A program made the position numbers and the translations under genes. Shown here piece after piece: positions 1-7,307 of a stretch of 64,000 nucleotides of DNA; within the stretch, counting starts at the first letter, position 1, and each line of letters starts with the position of its first letter. The stretch comes from Pedobacter schmidteae (lineage in GTDB: Bacteria; Bacteroidota; Bacteroidia; Sphingobacteriales; Sphingobacteriaceae). Under the pieces are notes generated by a model. That model did no database searches. It had not been told where the DNA came from and was given only the letters and a program-made list of their open reading frames with translations. The stretch lies in contig NZ_LS999839.1 of assembly GCF_900564155.1 (NCBI RefSeq), positions 1,609,097-1,673,096 of the forward strand. Reading direction: 5' to 3'.

Positions 1-257
1 AAGTGATGCAGGACATACAGGAACGCACCAATTATATCCATACCATTGAGCAACAAAACCACCAGCTTCGCGATATTGCCTGGGCACAAACCCACCTGGT
101 AAGGGCCCCACTGGCCCGTATTATGGGGATTGTAGAATTATTGAGCGATTCCGATACAGATGCGCCGGCCGAAGAAAAGTTGCTGGCCTATCTGGATGTT
201 TCAGCAAAGGAGCTTGACAAGGCCATCAAACAAATCATCAGCAAAATCCGTAAATAA
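1..257 (+). CDS. C-terminal end of a PAS/HisKA-type sensor protein (partial)
   Basis: The reading frame is open to the window edge, so only the last ~84 residues are visible. They contain a predicted helical dimerisation segment with the motif HLVRAPLARIMGIVELL at about residues 31-47. This resembles the HisKA-like end of Bacteroidota PAS-domain signalling proteins, where a phospho-acceptor-type helix closes the protein and no HATPase domain follows. The protein stops shortly after the second helix, so a catalytic ATPase domain is absent here. The GTG at position 3 is probably internal rather than the true start. Family assignment is from motif resemblance; the sensor domain lies outside the window. 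Confidence 0.55.
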   Translation, partial: VMQDIQERTNYIHTIEQQNHQLRDIAWAQTHLVRAPLARIMGIVELLSDSDTDAPAEEKLLAYLDVSAKELDKAIKQIISKIRK

Positions 258-272
258 AAACTGCACCTGGGC

Positions 273-593
273 TTAGTTATGCACCAGCTGGTACACCTGC
301 TGCATAAAAGCCGCTTCATTTATCGAATTAAAAAACTCATACCATTCTATCCTGGTAAATACCAGGCTTACATCGGGGTAAGGGGTGGCCAGTATCACCA
401 CTTCAGTGCCGTCGGGTGTGTGTTCCAGGTAATCGTCAAAAGGAAGGTTTGCTGTGGCTTTTATAAAAGCATGAAACTGCTCAAATGAAAAGCTGAGCAG
501 CACACTTTTATTCCAGATGTTTACCATTTTGCAATTCAGGCATTGCGTTACCGATATGTCTCCTTTTTGCGTAATTACTGTTGGTTTACACAT
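273..593 (-). CDS. Small conserved hypothetical protein with N-terminal cysteines
   Basis: A 106-residue soluble protein with no signal peptide or membrane segment. Cys2 and the pair Cys18/Cys21 (CLNC) near the N terminus could bind a metal, but this is inference. The C-terminal half is acidic and aromatic. It may belong to a small Bacteroidota-specific DUF (DUF6686 is a guess from memory). The gene converges on the preceding sensor fragment, and its upstream region carries two palindromes resembling Fur/PerR operators, so metal- or peroxide-dependent expression is plausible. No enzymatic function is recognised. Confidence 0.6.
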   Translation of the reverse strand: MCKPTVITQKGDISVTQCLNCKMVNIWNKSVLLSFSFEQFHAFIKATANLPFDDYLEHTPDGTEVVILATPYPDVSLVFTRIEWYEFFNSINEAAFMQQVYQLVHN

Positions 594-669
594 ATATTCC
601 AGTTTTTAATGAATTGGCGCCTGCTGTACCTGCATTAACTGATGCAGATCAACAGGGCTTAATGTCTTT

Positions 670-690
670 TGTTTAGAATTATTCTAAACA
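670..690. promoter_or_regulatory. Fur/PerR-like operator palindrome
   Basis: A perfect 10-1-10 inverted repeat with left arm TGTTTAGAAT and a single T at the centre. The core TTAGAATTATTCTAA has the 7-1-7 symmetry of PerR/Fur-family boxes. A second degenerate copy (TTGAATAATTCTAAA) lies about 60 bp away at 732-746. Both are upstream of the minus-strand gene starting at 593. Regulator identity is inferred from shape only. Confidence 0.5.
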
Positions 691-883
691 GTTTTCAAAG
701 CTATTATTCCTTTTTTGATAAAACAAATTATTTTGAATAATTCTAAATAACCAGAGCCTGTTACTACTTTGCTTACTTTTTTTACCAACCTATTATAATT
801 TATGTATATGTTCGCTATAATTTTTGTAACTTAATATAGGGGGTAACCAATTATGATGGAGGCTTATGGCCCAACAATACGGA

Positions 884-915
884 TTTTAAACCCGTCGAAT
901 TCGACGGGTTTAAAA
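884..915. terminator. 32-bp perfect palindrome, likely bidirectional terminator
   Basis: Two 16-bp arms (left arm TTTTAAACCCGTCGAA) meet with no spacer, so in RNA they would form a hairpin with an AATT loop. It lies 63 bp beyond the stop of the minus-strand ferritin-like gene and is flanked by A/T runs on both strands. A terminator for that operon is the simplest reading. A dyad operator or dispersed repeat remains possible. Confidence 0.5.
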
Positions 916-977
916 ATGAAGCCTGGTATATTTCCTTTTGGGGTAACAAGAGGAATGACGGACTTTCGTTTTGTGGA

Positions 978-1832
978 CTAAAGCTTAAATCCTGTTTTGA
1001 GGAACAGGTTGGCGATGCTGACCACTTCAGCCTTGGTCAAAAACTCATCGAAGGATTCGGCCGCCGCGGCCTTGGTCACAGCAGTTCCATTAATGGCCGT
1101 TAGTTCAACCCCGGCCTGTATCGTGGTATTTTCACGTACGTATACCGGATCTACTGCAGCAATGCCAGTATCATTGGAGGCCCCTCCGGCCCCCAGGCTG
1201 ATCCATGGTTTCAATCCGGTGGCACCGTTAGCGGCCAGCATCTGTCGGAGGTGAGCAGCATGTCGGGCCTCTACCGAGTGAATCTGCAGGGCGGTGGTCA
1301 ATACGGCGTTGCCCTTCAATACGGGCGCCTGCCCCTTGTAGGCCCTTACACCTGTATCCTCGAAAGCAGTGGCCACTTTTAGAAATGTCGGATAGTCGCT
1401 ATATACAGCACTGAAGGCGCCGCCCGCCGTAAAATCGAAGTTGGCATATTCCAAAGGTGTTCTTGCCGCTGTGCCCAGGGCGCCCTTTAATAAATCTACA
1501 TGTGCTTTTTCGTGGTCCCTGATAGTAGTTATGGCGGCTGTTGGTGCGCCAGAAGGGATCAGACCAGGTGCTGCCACCAGCGCATGGTTATAGAAATGGT
1601 ATTCCAGGTATTCCAGTGTCAGTGCAAAGTTCAGCACTTCATTTACCGCTGTAGGGGTCGCCTGTCCATAGGCTTTGTTGAATAAAGAACCTAGCGCTAA
1701 GGGCACTGCGGCCAGAGAAATCTTTTTGCCGAATTTGAAAAAATCCTGCATCGCCTTTCTGCGTGGGTTGATACGTTCATAGATTTCGGCATCAACTTTC
1801 TCTATTTCATCTAAAATGCTTAAAATGTTCAT
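978..1832 (-). CDS. Ferritin-like domain protein, exported
   Basis: A 284-residue protein with a hydrophobic export segment at about residues 36-57, preceded by RR at 24-25, then a ferritin-like (Ferritin_2, PF13668-type) four-helix domain. Likely carboxylate/histidine ligands are Glu74 and Glu77 (LEYLEYHF), His107/Glu108/His111 (DHEKAHVD), Glu158 (FEDTG) and Glu188/His191 (VEARHAAH). The family is often linked to stress or desiccation and its exact substrate is unknown. It lies 19 bp downstream of a second ferritin-like gene and in line with a fasciclin gene, so the three probably form an operon divergent from the sigma/anti-sigma pair. Periplasmic location is inferred from the N terminus. 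Confidence 0.8.
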   Translation of the reverse strand: MNILSILDEIEKVDAEIYERINPRRKAMQDFFKFGKKISLAAVPLALGSLFNKAYGQATPTAVNEVLNFALTLEYLEYHFYNHALVAAPGLIPSGAPTAAITTIRDHEKAHVDLLKGALGTAARTPLEYANFDFTAGGAFSAVYSDYPTFLKVATAFEDTGVRAYKGQAPVLKGNAVLTTALQIHSVEARHAAHLRQMLAANGATGLKPWISLGAGGASNDTGIAAVDPVYVRENTTIQAGVELTAINGTAVTKAAAAESFDEFLTKAEVVSIANLFLKTGFKL

Positions 1833-1851
1833 GATTTGTAGGTTTTAAAGG

Positions 1852-2577
1852 TTAAAGATTGATGATGTTGATTTTTGTCTTGATGTATTTGCCTGCGGCA
1901 GATAGTACCTTGTCTGGTGTCAGGGCGGCATCCAGTCCGCCGCTTACGCTGGCACCTGAAGAAGTAAGACTGGATAGGTCGGCAAAGCTTCCGTTGCTGA
2001 TTTGGTCCCGTACCCAGGCTGCATGCCTGGCCTCTACCGAAACGATCTGCCCGGCAGCTACCAGAAATGCATCCGTTTTTAGCCTCACACCTGCACCATT
2101 ATAGGCTGCAACACCCAAATCCTCAAAAGCCCTGGCGGCGGCCAGTACACTGGCACCGTCACTGAAATTGATTGAAGAGAAATCTACCTCCAAGGTTCCG
2201 ATGGCCGCCGTACCCAAAATGTTTTTGAAAAATTCGCGGTGTGCAATCTCATGGAACTGGACATCTTTAAAATAATTGACCTGTGCCTGGGTAAAGCCGG
2301 ATGGTGGTGCGGAGGCCACCCTGATGTAGAAAGCCGCTTCCAATTGTTCCAGGGCATAGGCATAATTCAGTACTCCGTAATCGTCCTTAAAGTCAAGGGT
2401 AGCACCAAGGGACATGTTCGGGGTCCTGTCCTTTTTACAGCCCGCGGCAACTAAGGCCATTGCGGCTGCTCCGGCGCCGGCATATTGTAAAAAAGTCCTC
2501 CTTTCCAATCTGAAATCCATCAGATCTGTTTTCTGAGAAGGTTTAGTTGTGGGTTGGTTCTCTTTTAAGTTATCCAT
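1852..2577 (-). CDS. Ferritin-like domain lipoprotein
   Basis: A 241-residue paralogue of the downstream gene. The N terminus has a twin-arginine-like stretch (ERRTFLQYAG, RR at 26-27) followed by a hydrophobic run and a lipobox ending at Cys47 (VAAGCKKD), so it should be Tat-exported and lipidated. The ferritin-like helices keep the motifs YALEQLEAAF, HEIAHREF, AFEDLGVAAY and SVEARHAAWV, which supply the usual Glu/His ligands. The two ferritin-like genes share helix motifs but differ in anchoring, one soluble and one lipidated. The gene lies between the fasciclin gene (80-bp gap) and its paralogue (19-bp gap). Confidence 0.82.
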   Translation of the reverse strand: MDNLKENQPTTKPSQKTDLMDFRLERRTFLQYAGAGAAAMALVAAGCKKDRTPNMSLGATLDFKDDYGVLNYAYALEQLEAAFYIRVASAPPSGFTQAQVNYFKDVQFHEIAHREFFKNILGTAAIGTLEVDFSSINFSDGASVLAAARAFEDLGVAAYNGAGVRLKTDAFLVAAGQIVSVEARHAAWVRDQISNGSFADLSSLTSSGASVSGGLDAALTPDKVLSAAGKYIKTKINIINL

Positions 2578-2657
2578 AACACAAGTTTTAAAGGGTGTAA
2601 TTAAAAGGTTGATGATTAGTGTTTACAAGGGCTGAAATATTTTTCATTTCTGAAAAA

Positions 2658-3230
2658 CTATGGCATTAGAACGGTATCGATGACGTGAATAACACCATTG
2701 GACTGGTTCACATCTGCAATGGTCACTTTGGCATTGTTACCTTTGGTATCACTTACGTAAAGATCTTTGCCCTTAGTCCAAAAGGTAAGGTTTTCACCTT
2801 GCACAGTTTTCATAGTTGCCTTGCCATTCCCTTTTTTTACTGCAGCCCAAACTGCTTTTGAACTGTAGTTGCCCGCCAACACATGATACGTGAGGATTTT
2901 AGTTAGCATGGCCTTATTCTCTGGTTTAACGAGATTTTCGACAGTGCCCTTTGGTAGCTTGCTGAATGCAGCGTTTGTTGGTGCAAAGACGGTGAACGGA
3001 CCGGTTGAAGATAGGGTCTCTACCAGTCCGGCTGCTTTAACTGCCGCTACCAGCGTTGTATGGTCTTTGGAGTTCACCGCATTTTCTACAATGTTTTTGC
3101 TTGGGTACATGGCAGCTCCGCCAACCATGACTGTTTTTTCTTTGGACTGCGCCGGGGCCAGGTTCGTATTAAAGCATATAAAACTGAGTGACAATACGCC
3201 AAGGGCTACAATTTTTTTTAACTCTTTCAT
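2658..3230 (-). CDS. Secreted fasciclin (FAS1) domain protein
   Basis: 190 residues: a signal peptide (about 1-27, ending near APAQS) and one FAS1 domain. Diagnostic motifs are the H1-type TVFAPTNAAFSKLP, the YHVLAG turn and the terminal DVNQSNGVIHVIDTVLMP. FAS1 proteins are exported adhesion or surface proteins. It is the first gene of the minus-strand ferritin-like cluster and starts 184 bp from the divergent sigma factor gene. In Mycobacterium, SigK/RskA control the FAS1 proteins MPT70 and MPT83, so this neighbour pair suggests a similar regulon. That is inference from context. Confidence 0.85.
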   Translation of the reverse strand: MKELKKIVALGVLSLSFICFNTNLAPAQSKEKTVMVGGAAMYPSKNIVENAVNSKDHTTLVAAVKAAGLVETLSSTGPFTVFAPTNAAFSKLPKGTVENLVKPENKAMLTKILTYHVLAGNYSSKAVWAAVKKGNGKATMKTVQGENLTFWTKGKDLYVSDTKGNNAKVTIADVNQSNGVIHVIDTVLMP

Positions 3231-3414
3231 GTTGTTTAATTTTTATGGTTAAGATTTTGTTTTGATACCGACATCTACGGGGACAATGAAGATTTTGGTT
3301 TTTAGGGTAGGGATTTTTTTTACAGATTTTATTTATCTGTCTAAAAATCAAGGTTTAATAAAAAAAATAATCCATTCAGTTATTTTTTTTTATGTTTGTT
3401 TTAAGTATTTGACT

Positions 3415-3966
3415 TTGAAGAGCCAACAAAAATTATCGGAAGAAAATCTCATTCAGTTGTTGTTGCAACACGACGAGGATGGTTTTAATTATCTCTATGA
3501 TAATTATGCGCCGGCTATTTATGGTGTCGTAGTGAGGATAGTGGGCGAAAAGGAGTATGCCAATGAGGCCCTTCAAGATGTTTTTGTGAAAATTTGGAAG
3601 AACATCAAACAATTTGATCCTGAAAGGGGACGTTTGTACACCTGGATGATTAACATAGCCAGAAATACTGCTATAGATTATATCAGGTCAAAAGGTTTTC
3701 AGCACCAACAGAAAAACCAAAATCTCCCCGAGTCCGTAGATGACGACGAACAACATTCGATAACTTTGGATGTGGATCATATTGGGATGAAAGAAGTGCT
3801 GATGCAGCTGAAGAATGAGTGGCGAACGGTGATAGAACTGGCCTACTATAAGGGGTATACCCAACAGGAGATAGCCGAAAGGCTGGATATACCTATAGGC
3901 ACGGTGAAGACAAGAACAAGGAGTGCATTGATTGAGCTGAAAGGCTTGTTAAAGGATTATAAATAA
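3415..3966 (+). CDS. ECF RNA polymerase sigma factor, SigK-like
   Basis: An ECF sigma-70 factor with region 2 (FNYLYDNYAPAIYGV, then EALQDVFVKIWKNI and the YTWMINIARNTAIDYIR helix) and region 4 (GYTQQEIAERLDIPIGTVKTR, a classic HTH). The frame is open upstream to a TTG at 3262 and an ATG at 3286. Family members normally begin just before the LIQLLLQ helix, so TTG 3415 (LKSQQKLSEEN) is preferred; ATG 3286 would add about 43 hydrophobic residues. It is followed one base later by an RskA-type anti-sigma gene and is divergent from the FAS1/ferritin-like operon, which it probably activates along with itself. Confidence 0.85.
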   Translation: MKSQQKLSEENLIQLLLQHDEDGFNYLYDNYAPAIYGVVVRIVGEKEYANEALQDVFVKIWKNIKQFDPERGRLYTWMINIARNTAIDYIRSKGFQHQQKNQNLPESVDDDEQHSITLDVDHIGMKEVLMQLKNEWRTVIELAYYKGYTQQEIAERLDIPIGTVKTRTRSALIELKGLLKDYK

Positions 3967-3967
3967 A

Positions 3968-4780
3968 TTGGATATAAAAGCATACATATCGTCTGGCATC
4001 GTAGAGGCCTATGTAATGGGGACAGCTTCGGAAGAGGAAGTCCGTATTTTTGAATGTGTCCAAAAGCATAGCCCTGAAGTGAGACAGGCTGTTTTGGATG
4101 CTCAAAGCATCCTGGAAGACTTTGTGACCAGTCAGGCTATTGCTCCACCTGCTGAGCTCAAGTCTGTAATCTGGGCAAAAGTTAAGCAGGAAGCAGATGA
4201 ACCTTCGGATGTAAAGGATGCATCTGCTGCAGTAACCGTACCGCTATATCCTTCGCAAGTTATTGAGCATAGCAATAGCCGCCTCAAATGGCTTACCGTG
4301 GCGGCAACAGTGCTGCTGGTTGCCAGTATTTCATTAAATCTTTATTTGAATGGTCGTCAAAATCGTATTAAGGGTCAATTAGCGGTATTGCAGGCCTCCA
4401 AAACGAAAGACGAACTGAACTACAATAACCTGAAGAGCAGATGGGATATGGTCAATAACCCCGCTGTGAAGAGCATCCACTTATTGGGCGTAGAAAAACA
4501 TCCGGATATGAGGGCTGTAGTCTATTTTGATCAGACCTCAAAACAGGTTTATCTGGCATTGGAAAATCTACCGAAACCTTCAAAAGATCATCAATATCAA
4601 TTGTGGGCAATAGTGGATGGTAAACCGGTAAGTCTGGGTGTGTTTGATCAGGATGCCGGATCCACTGTACAGAAAATGACAGCCATCAAAACTGCTCAAG
4701 CCTTCGCTATTACGCTAGAGAAAAGAGGAGGAAGTCCAAGCCCTACGCTTGAACAGATGTACGTAATGGGCAAAGTTTAA
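3968..4780 (+). CDS. RskA-type anti-sigma K factor
   Basis: 270 residues beginning with TTG one base after the sigma gene, so translation is probably coupled. The N-terminal ~75 residues form the cytoplasmic anti-sigma region (motif YVMGTASEEEVRIFE). A single membrane helix lies at about 107-126, then a short coiled coil, then a periplasmic RskA C-terminal domain (PF10099) with the signature YQLWAIVDGKPVSLGVF near residues 216-232. It should hold the sigma factor at the membrane until a signal triggers release. RskA proteins of this type are known from mycobacteria and Bacteroidota. Confidence 0.88.
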   Translation: MDIKAYISSGIVEAYVMGTASEEEVRIFECVQKHSPEVRQAVLDAQSILEDFVTSQAIAPPAELKSVIWAKVKQEADEPSDVKDASAAVTVPLYPSQVIEHSNSRLKWLTVAATVLLVASISLNLYLNGRQNRIKGQLAVLQASKTKDELNYNNLKSRWDMVNNPAVKSIHLLGVEKHPDMRAVVYFDQTSKQVYLALENLPKPSKDHQYQLWAIVDGKPVSLGVFDQDAGSTVQKMTAIKTAQAFAITLEKRGGSPSPTLEQMYVMGKV

Positions 4781-4863
4781 TCATTTATTCTTTCGCTTAC
4801 TTTAACATTGTTGTCATTTTGCAAGTCTATATTGATTTGTATATATGTTGGTAAAAAATGTAG

Positions 4864-4877
4864 GCTTTTATAAAAGC
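4864..4877. promoter_or_regulatory. 14-bp palindrome GCTTTTATAAAAGC
   Basis: A perfect dyad in the 286-bp gap between the anti-sigma gene and the methyltransferase. Downstream in the same gap, 4955-4970 is a second dyad (CATTAGG-CA-CCTAATG). Either could be a weak terminator or an operator; neither has a T-run that would settle it. Confidence 0.3.
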
Positions 4878-5066
4878 ATCACATGGCATGATAGTGATGT
4901 ATTTTGGGGCGTTAAGTGTATAGCCAAAATGTCGGTAAAAACTTCGGAGAAAATCATTAGGCACCTAATGGAAAACTACAATATATTGAACGAACTTTGT
5001 TGAAAATTGAAGCTGTAAACAAGTAAATTTGTGCGGTAAACGATATATTGAATATTACCTTAGATC

Positions 5067-5675
5067 ATGACGGAAAGAAAATCACATTGGGAAAATGTAT
5101 ACACCTTCAAACAACCCAATGAAGTAAGCTGGGCACAGGATGTCCCGCAAACATCGCTTGATTTTATAAATGGTTTTGACCTTCCAAAAACGGCAAAAAT
5201 TATCGATATCGGAGGAGGTGACAGCAAGCTTGTTGATTGCTTACTGGACCAGGGGTATCAGGATATTACCGTATTGGATATTTCAGCGAAAGCAATAGAA
5301 CGGGCCCAGCAAAGGTTAGGAAAAAGAAGCGGGATGGTGAAATGGATTGTTTCAGATATCACAGCGTTTAAGCCGACCGAACAATATGAGGTATGGCACG
5401 ATCGCGCTACTTTTCATTTTTTAACAAAGCCGGAGCAAATTGAAAGCTATTTAAAAATCGCACAGGAAGCGATTGACGGATATCTTGTCATGGGTACATT
5501 TTCAGAAAACGGTCCCGAAAAATGTAGTGGCCTGGAAATTAAACAATACTCCGAAAAACAGCTGAATCTTCAACTGGCTGATGGTTTTCAAAAGCTGCGC
5601 TGCATTACTGAGGATCATGTTACTCCCTTTAATACTACACAGAACTTTTTGTTTTGTAGCTTTAAAAGGCTTTAG
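5067..5675 (+). CDS. Class I SAM-dependent methyltransferase
   Basis: A 202-residue soluble protein with the Rossmann-type SAM site IIDIGGGDSKLVDCLL (about 45-60) in place of the usual GxGxG, acidic strand-2 residue in TVLDIS, and the post-II motif WIVSDITAF. The later motif WHDRATFHFL is common in a Bacteroidota/Proteobacteria family annotated as thiopurine- or trans-aconitate-like methyltransferases. The substrate cannot be told from sequence. The gene is monocistronic, with palindromes in its upstream gap. Confidence 0.8.
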   Translation: MTERKSHWENVYTFKQPNEVSWAQDVPQTSLDFINGFDLPKTAKIIDIGGGDSKLVDCLLDQGYQDITVLDISAKAIERAQQRLGKRSGMVKWIVSDITAFKPTEQYEVWHDRATFHFLTKPEQIESYLKIAQEAIDGYLVMGTFSENGPEKCSGLEIKQYSEKQLNLQLADGFQKLRCITEDHVTPFNTTQNFLFCSFKRL

Positions 5676-5807
5676 GTGGTGTGAAGTATTCATGCTCCTG
5701 CTGTGCATCTATTACTATCGTAATTTATCTTGTTAAGCATCTGACGTTAAGTTGATTATATGCAGATGTAAGCTTTATTCATTAGTAATGAAAGAATATT
5801 CGCGATT

Positions 5808-6137
5808 CTAATGTTTGTTCCCGTTTTCATAAAGCCTGATCAGTTCTTTTTGTAGGTCAATTAACTCAGCATTTCTTTTGGCGAGTTCTTGTCTCAACAG
5901 TGTGATCTCCGAAATCTGTTCCTTATCCATTGCCTCATAATTTTCCGACATCAACTCGGAAGCGCTTACTTTGAGCAGCATGGCTATTTGTTTTAAGCGT
6001 GTTATATTGATGTCCGTTACACCAATTTCAATTTTGCAAAATGCGGAGACAGACATTTCCAGATATTGAGCCATTTGGGCTTGGCTCCAGCCTTGTTGTT
6101 GGCGTATGCGTTTGATGTTGGTGCTGATTGCGTTCAT
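5808..6137 (-). CDS. XRE-family helix-turn-helix regulator with coiled-coil tail
   Basis: Starting at the ATG at 6137 gives 109 residues; the frame runs further upstream, but that extension does not fit the family. The Cro/C1-type HTH spans about residues 7-60 (IKRIRQQQGWSQAQMAQYLEMS, then a recognition helix near SVSAFCKIE). A heptad-like region follows (LLRQELAKRNAELIDLQKEL), likely a dimerisation coiled coil. This layout is common among small Sphingobacteria regulators. It is divergent from the beta-barrel gene at 6339, a possible target; this is inference. Confidence 0.82.
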   Translation of the reverse strand: MNAISTNIKRIRQQQGWSQAQMAQYLEMSVSAFCKIEIGVTDINITRLKQIAMLLKVSASELMSENYEAMDKEQISEITLLRQELAKRNAELIDLQKELIRLYENGNKH

Positions 6138-6338
6138 TTGTTCCCTTATTTTAAAGATATTAAAATATTCACAAATAAACACAACAATAGGTTAAGTTTT
6201 TATAATCTTATTTTATTATTACGTATAAATCAGATTGTGGCACAATAAATGAACAGAAATGAATGCCACAATTTTGTTGTATTTGTGTATAAAACTTTTA
6301 CTTTTGAACTGAATTATTAATGCCCGGGGGGGAAATAA

Positions 6339-7037
6339 ATGAAAAAAAGTCTACTAATTGTGCTCTCAATTCTACTGTACAACGTTGCCTTTTCGCAAAC
6401 AAGTGGCGATTATAACTACAGTCTCGCTGTAAGAGGGTACAGCTTAATACAAATGCCCAAAATACTGAACCAAAAAAAGCAGGAGAAATTTACCGATGCG
6501 GTGTTTAGAGGAGGAATGATTAAGTTTAACGATAATCAGATCAGCTACCGGATAGGTGGTAGTTATATGAATAAGGATGTTCGGATTGTCAATGATTGTG
6601 CCACTTGTGAGGAAGCCAATGGAAAAATGAAAGATTATGGTTTCACTATCGGTTTTGAAAAGAATTTGAACTTCGCCGTTTTTCAACCTTATTTTGGCTT
6701 CGATATCGGCTTCCGCTATAATAAATTTGATGGAACATTGATGTCTAAAAATGTTTTGAACTCAGTAGGAAGCGGAGGTGTTATTGCGCCTAATGGAGTA
6801 GAAACCAGCAAGACCGGTTTTACCATGGCACCGGTAATCGGAGTTAAGGTTAACCCCATTCCACAGGTTACCTTATTTGCCGAGGGTAATTTGCAGTGGT
6901 TTTATTCTTACGAGCGACAGGAGACTGTAGCGCAGGATATTAACAATACAAGGACGCTAAATAAATATAACAAGTCGGAATTTTTACTAAACCCGGTGTC
7001 TATAGGGATACAGGTCAATCTGGGTAGTAACCGATAG
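6339..7037 (+). CDS. Secreted outer-membrane beta-barrel protein, hypothetical
   Basis: 232 residues with a signal peptide (1-20, ending AFSQ) and alternating amphipathic strands ending in GIQVNLGSNR, typical of an OmpW/OprF-sized 8-strand barrel of the Bacteroidota outer_membrane_beta-barrel kind. A CATC motif (DCATCEEAN) near residue 88 could form a disulfide or bind metal. It precedes the polysaccharide locus but has its own 3' gap, so it may be independent. Confidence 0.7.
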   Translation: MKKSLLIVLSILLYNVAFSQTSGDYNYSLAVRGYSLIQMPKILNQKKQEKFTDAVFRGGMIKFNDNQISYRIGGSYMNKDVRIVNDCATCEEANGKMKDYGFTIGFEKNLNFAVFQPYFGFDIGFRYNKFDGTLMSKNVLNSVGSGGVIAPNGVETSKTGFTMAPVIGVKVNPIPQVTLFAEGNLQWFYSYERQETVAQDINNTRTLNKYNKSEFLLNPVSIGIQVNLGSNR

Positions 7038-7081
7038 GTGTCTCATCGTATCATAGTTTTATCACAATTCAATTAAAATCA

Positions 7082-7089
7082 TATATTTG
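7082..7089 (+). promoter_or_regulatory. Candidate Bacteroidota -7 element (TATATTTG) of the polysaccharide operon
   Basis: TATATTTG matches the Bacteroidota -7 consensus TAnnTTTG and lies about 30 bp before the small leader ORF and about 220 bp before the first export gene. No clear TTTG -33 partner was found at ideal spacing, so this is a moderate call. Confidence 0.4.
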
Positions 7090-7118
7090 CAGCCGATACT
7101 AAAACTAACATCTACCCT

Positions 7119-7214
7119 ATGAAAGTTGAGTTAACCAATATATACCCTTTTAACCTCTCTATTCCGAATGAACAAGCCGTTTCCAAGCTGATAGCGCAAG
7201 ATTTGATCCCGTAA
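7119..7214 (+). CDS. Possible 31-residue leader peptide
   Basis: A short ATG ORF (MKVELTNIYPFNLSIPNEQA..., 31 codons, TAA stop) lies between a TAnnTTTG promoter element and the first polysaccharide export gene. Its stop overlaps the left arm of a hairpin (AACCAGA 7213-7219 / TCTGGTT 7237-7243, then TTAT). The order promoter, short ORF, hairpin, operon suggests attenuation, but the peptide has no regulatory codon run and no homologue I recognise. It may be a chance ORF. Confidence 0.3.
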   Translation: MKVELTNIYPFNLSIPNEQAVSKLIAQDLIP

Positions 7215-7307
7215 CCAGATAGATTATGAGGGTTTTTCTGGTTTTATGGAAAATACCCGCCGATGAAACAAGAATTTTGAATAAACCATTACCTCTCTAC
7301 ACACAAT

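Larger units (their letters stand above)
594..977. other. 384-bp intergenic region with operator-like and terminator-like palindromes
   Basis: No convincing ORF is present. The stretch is AT-rich near the start of the small Cys-containing gene. It holds a perfect inverted repeat at 670-690, a degenerate copy near 731-747 and a 32-bp perfect palindrome at 884-915 (separate entries). Confidence 0.6.

Noticed and set aside
594..977. Possible tRNA or small RNA gene in the first large intergenic gap.
   Set aside because: No cloverleaf with conserved TTC-loop bases could be built; only palindromes are present.
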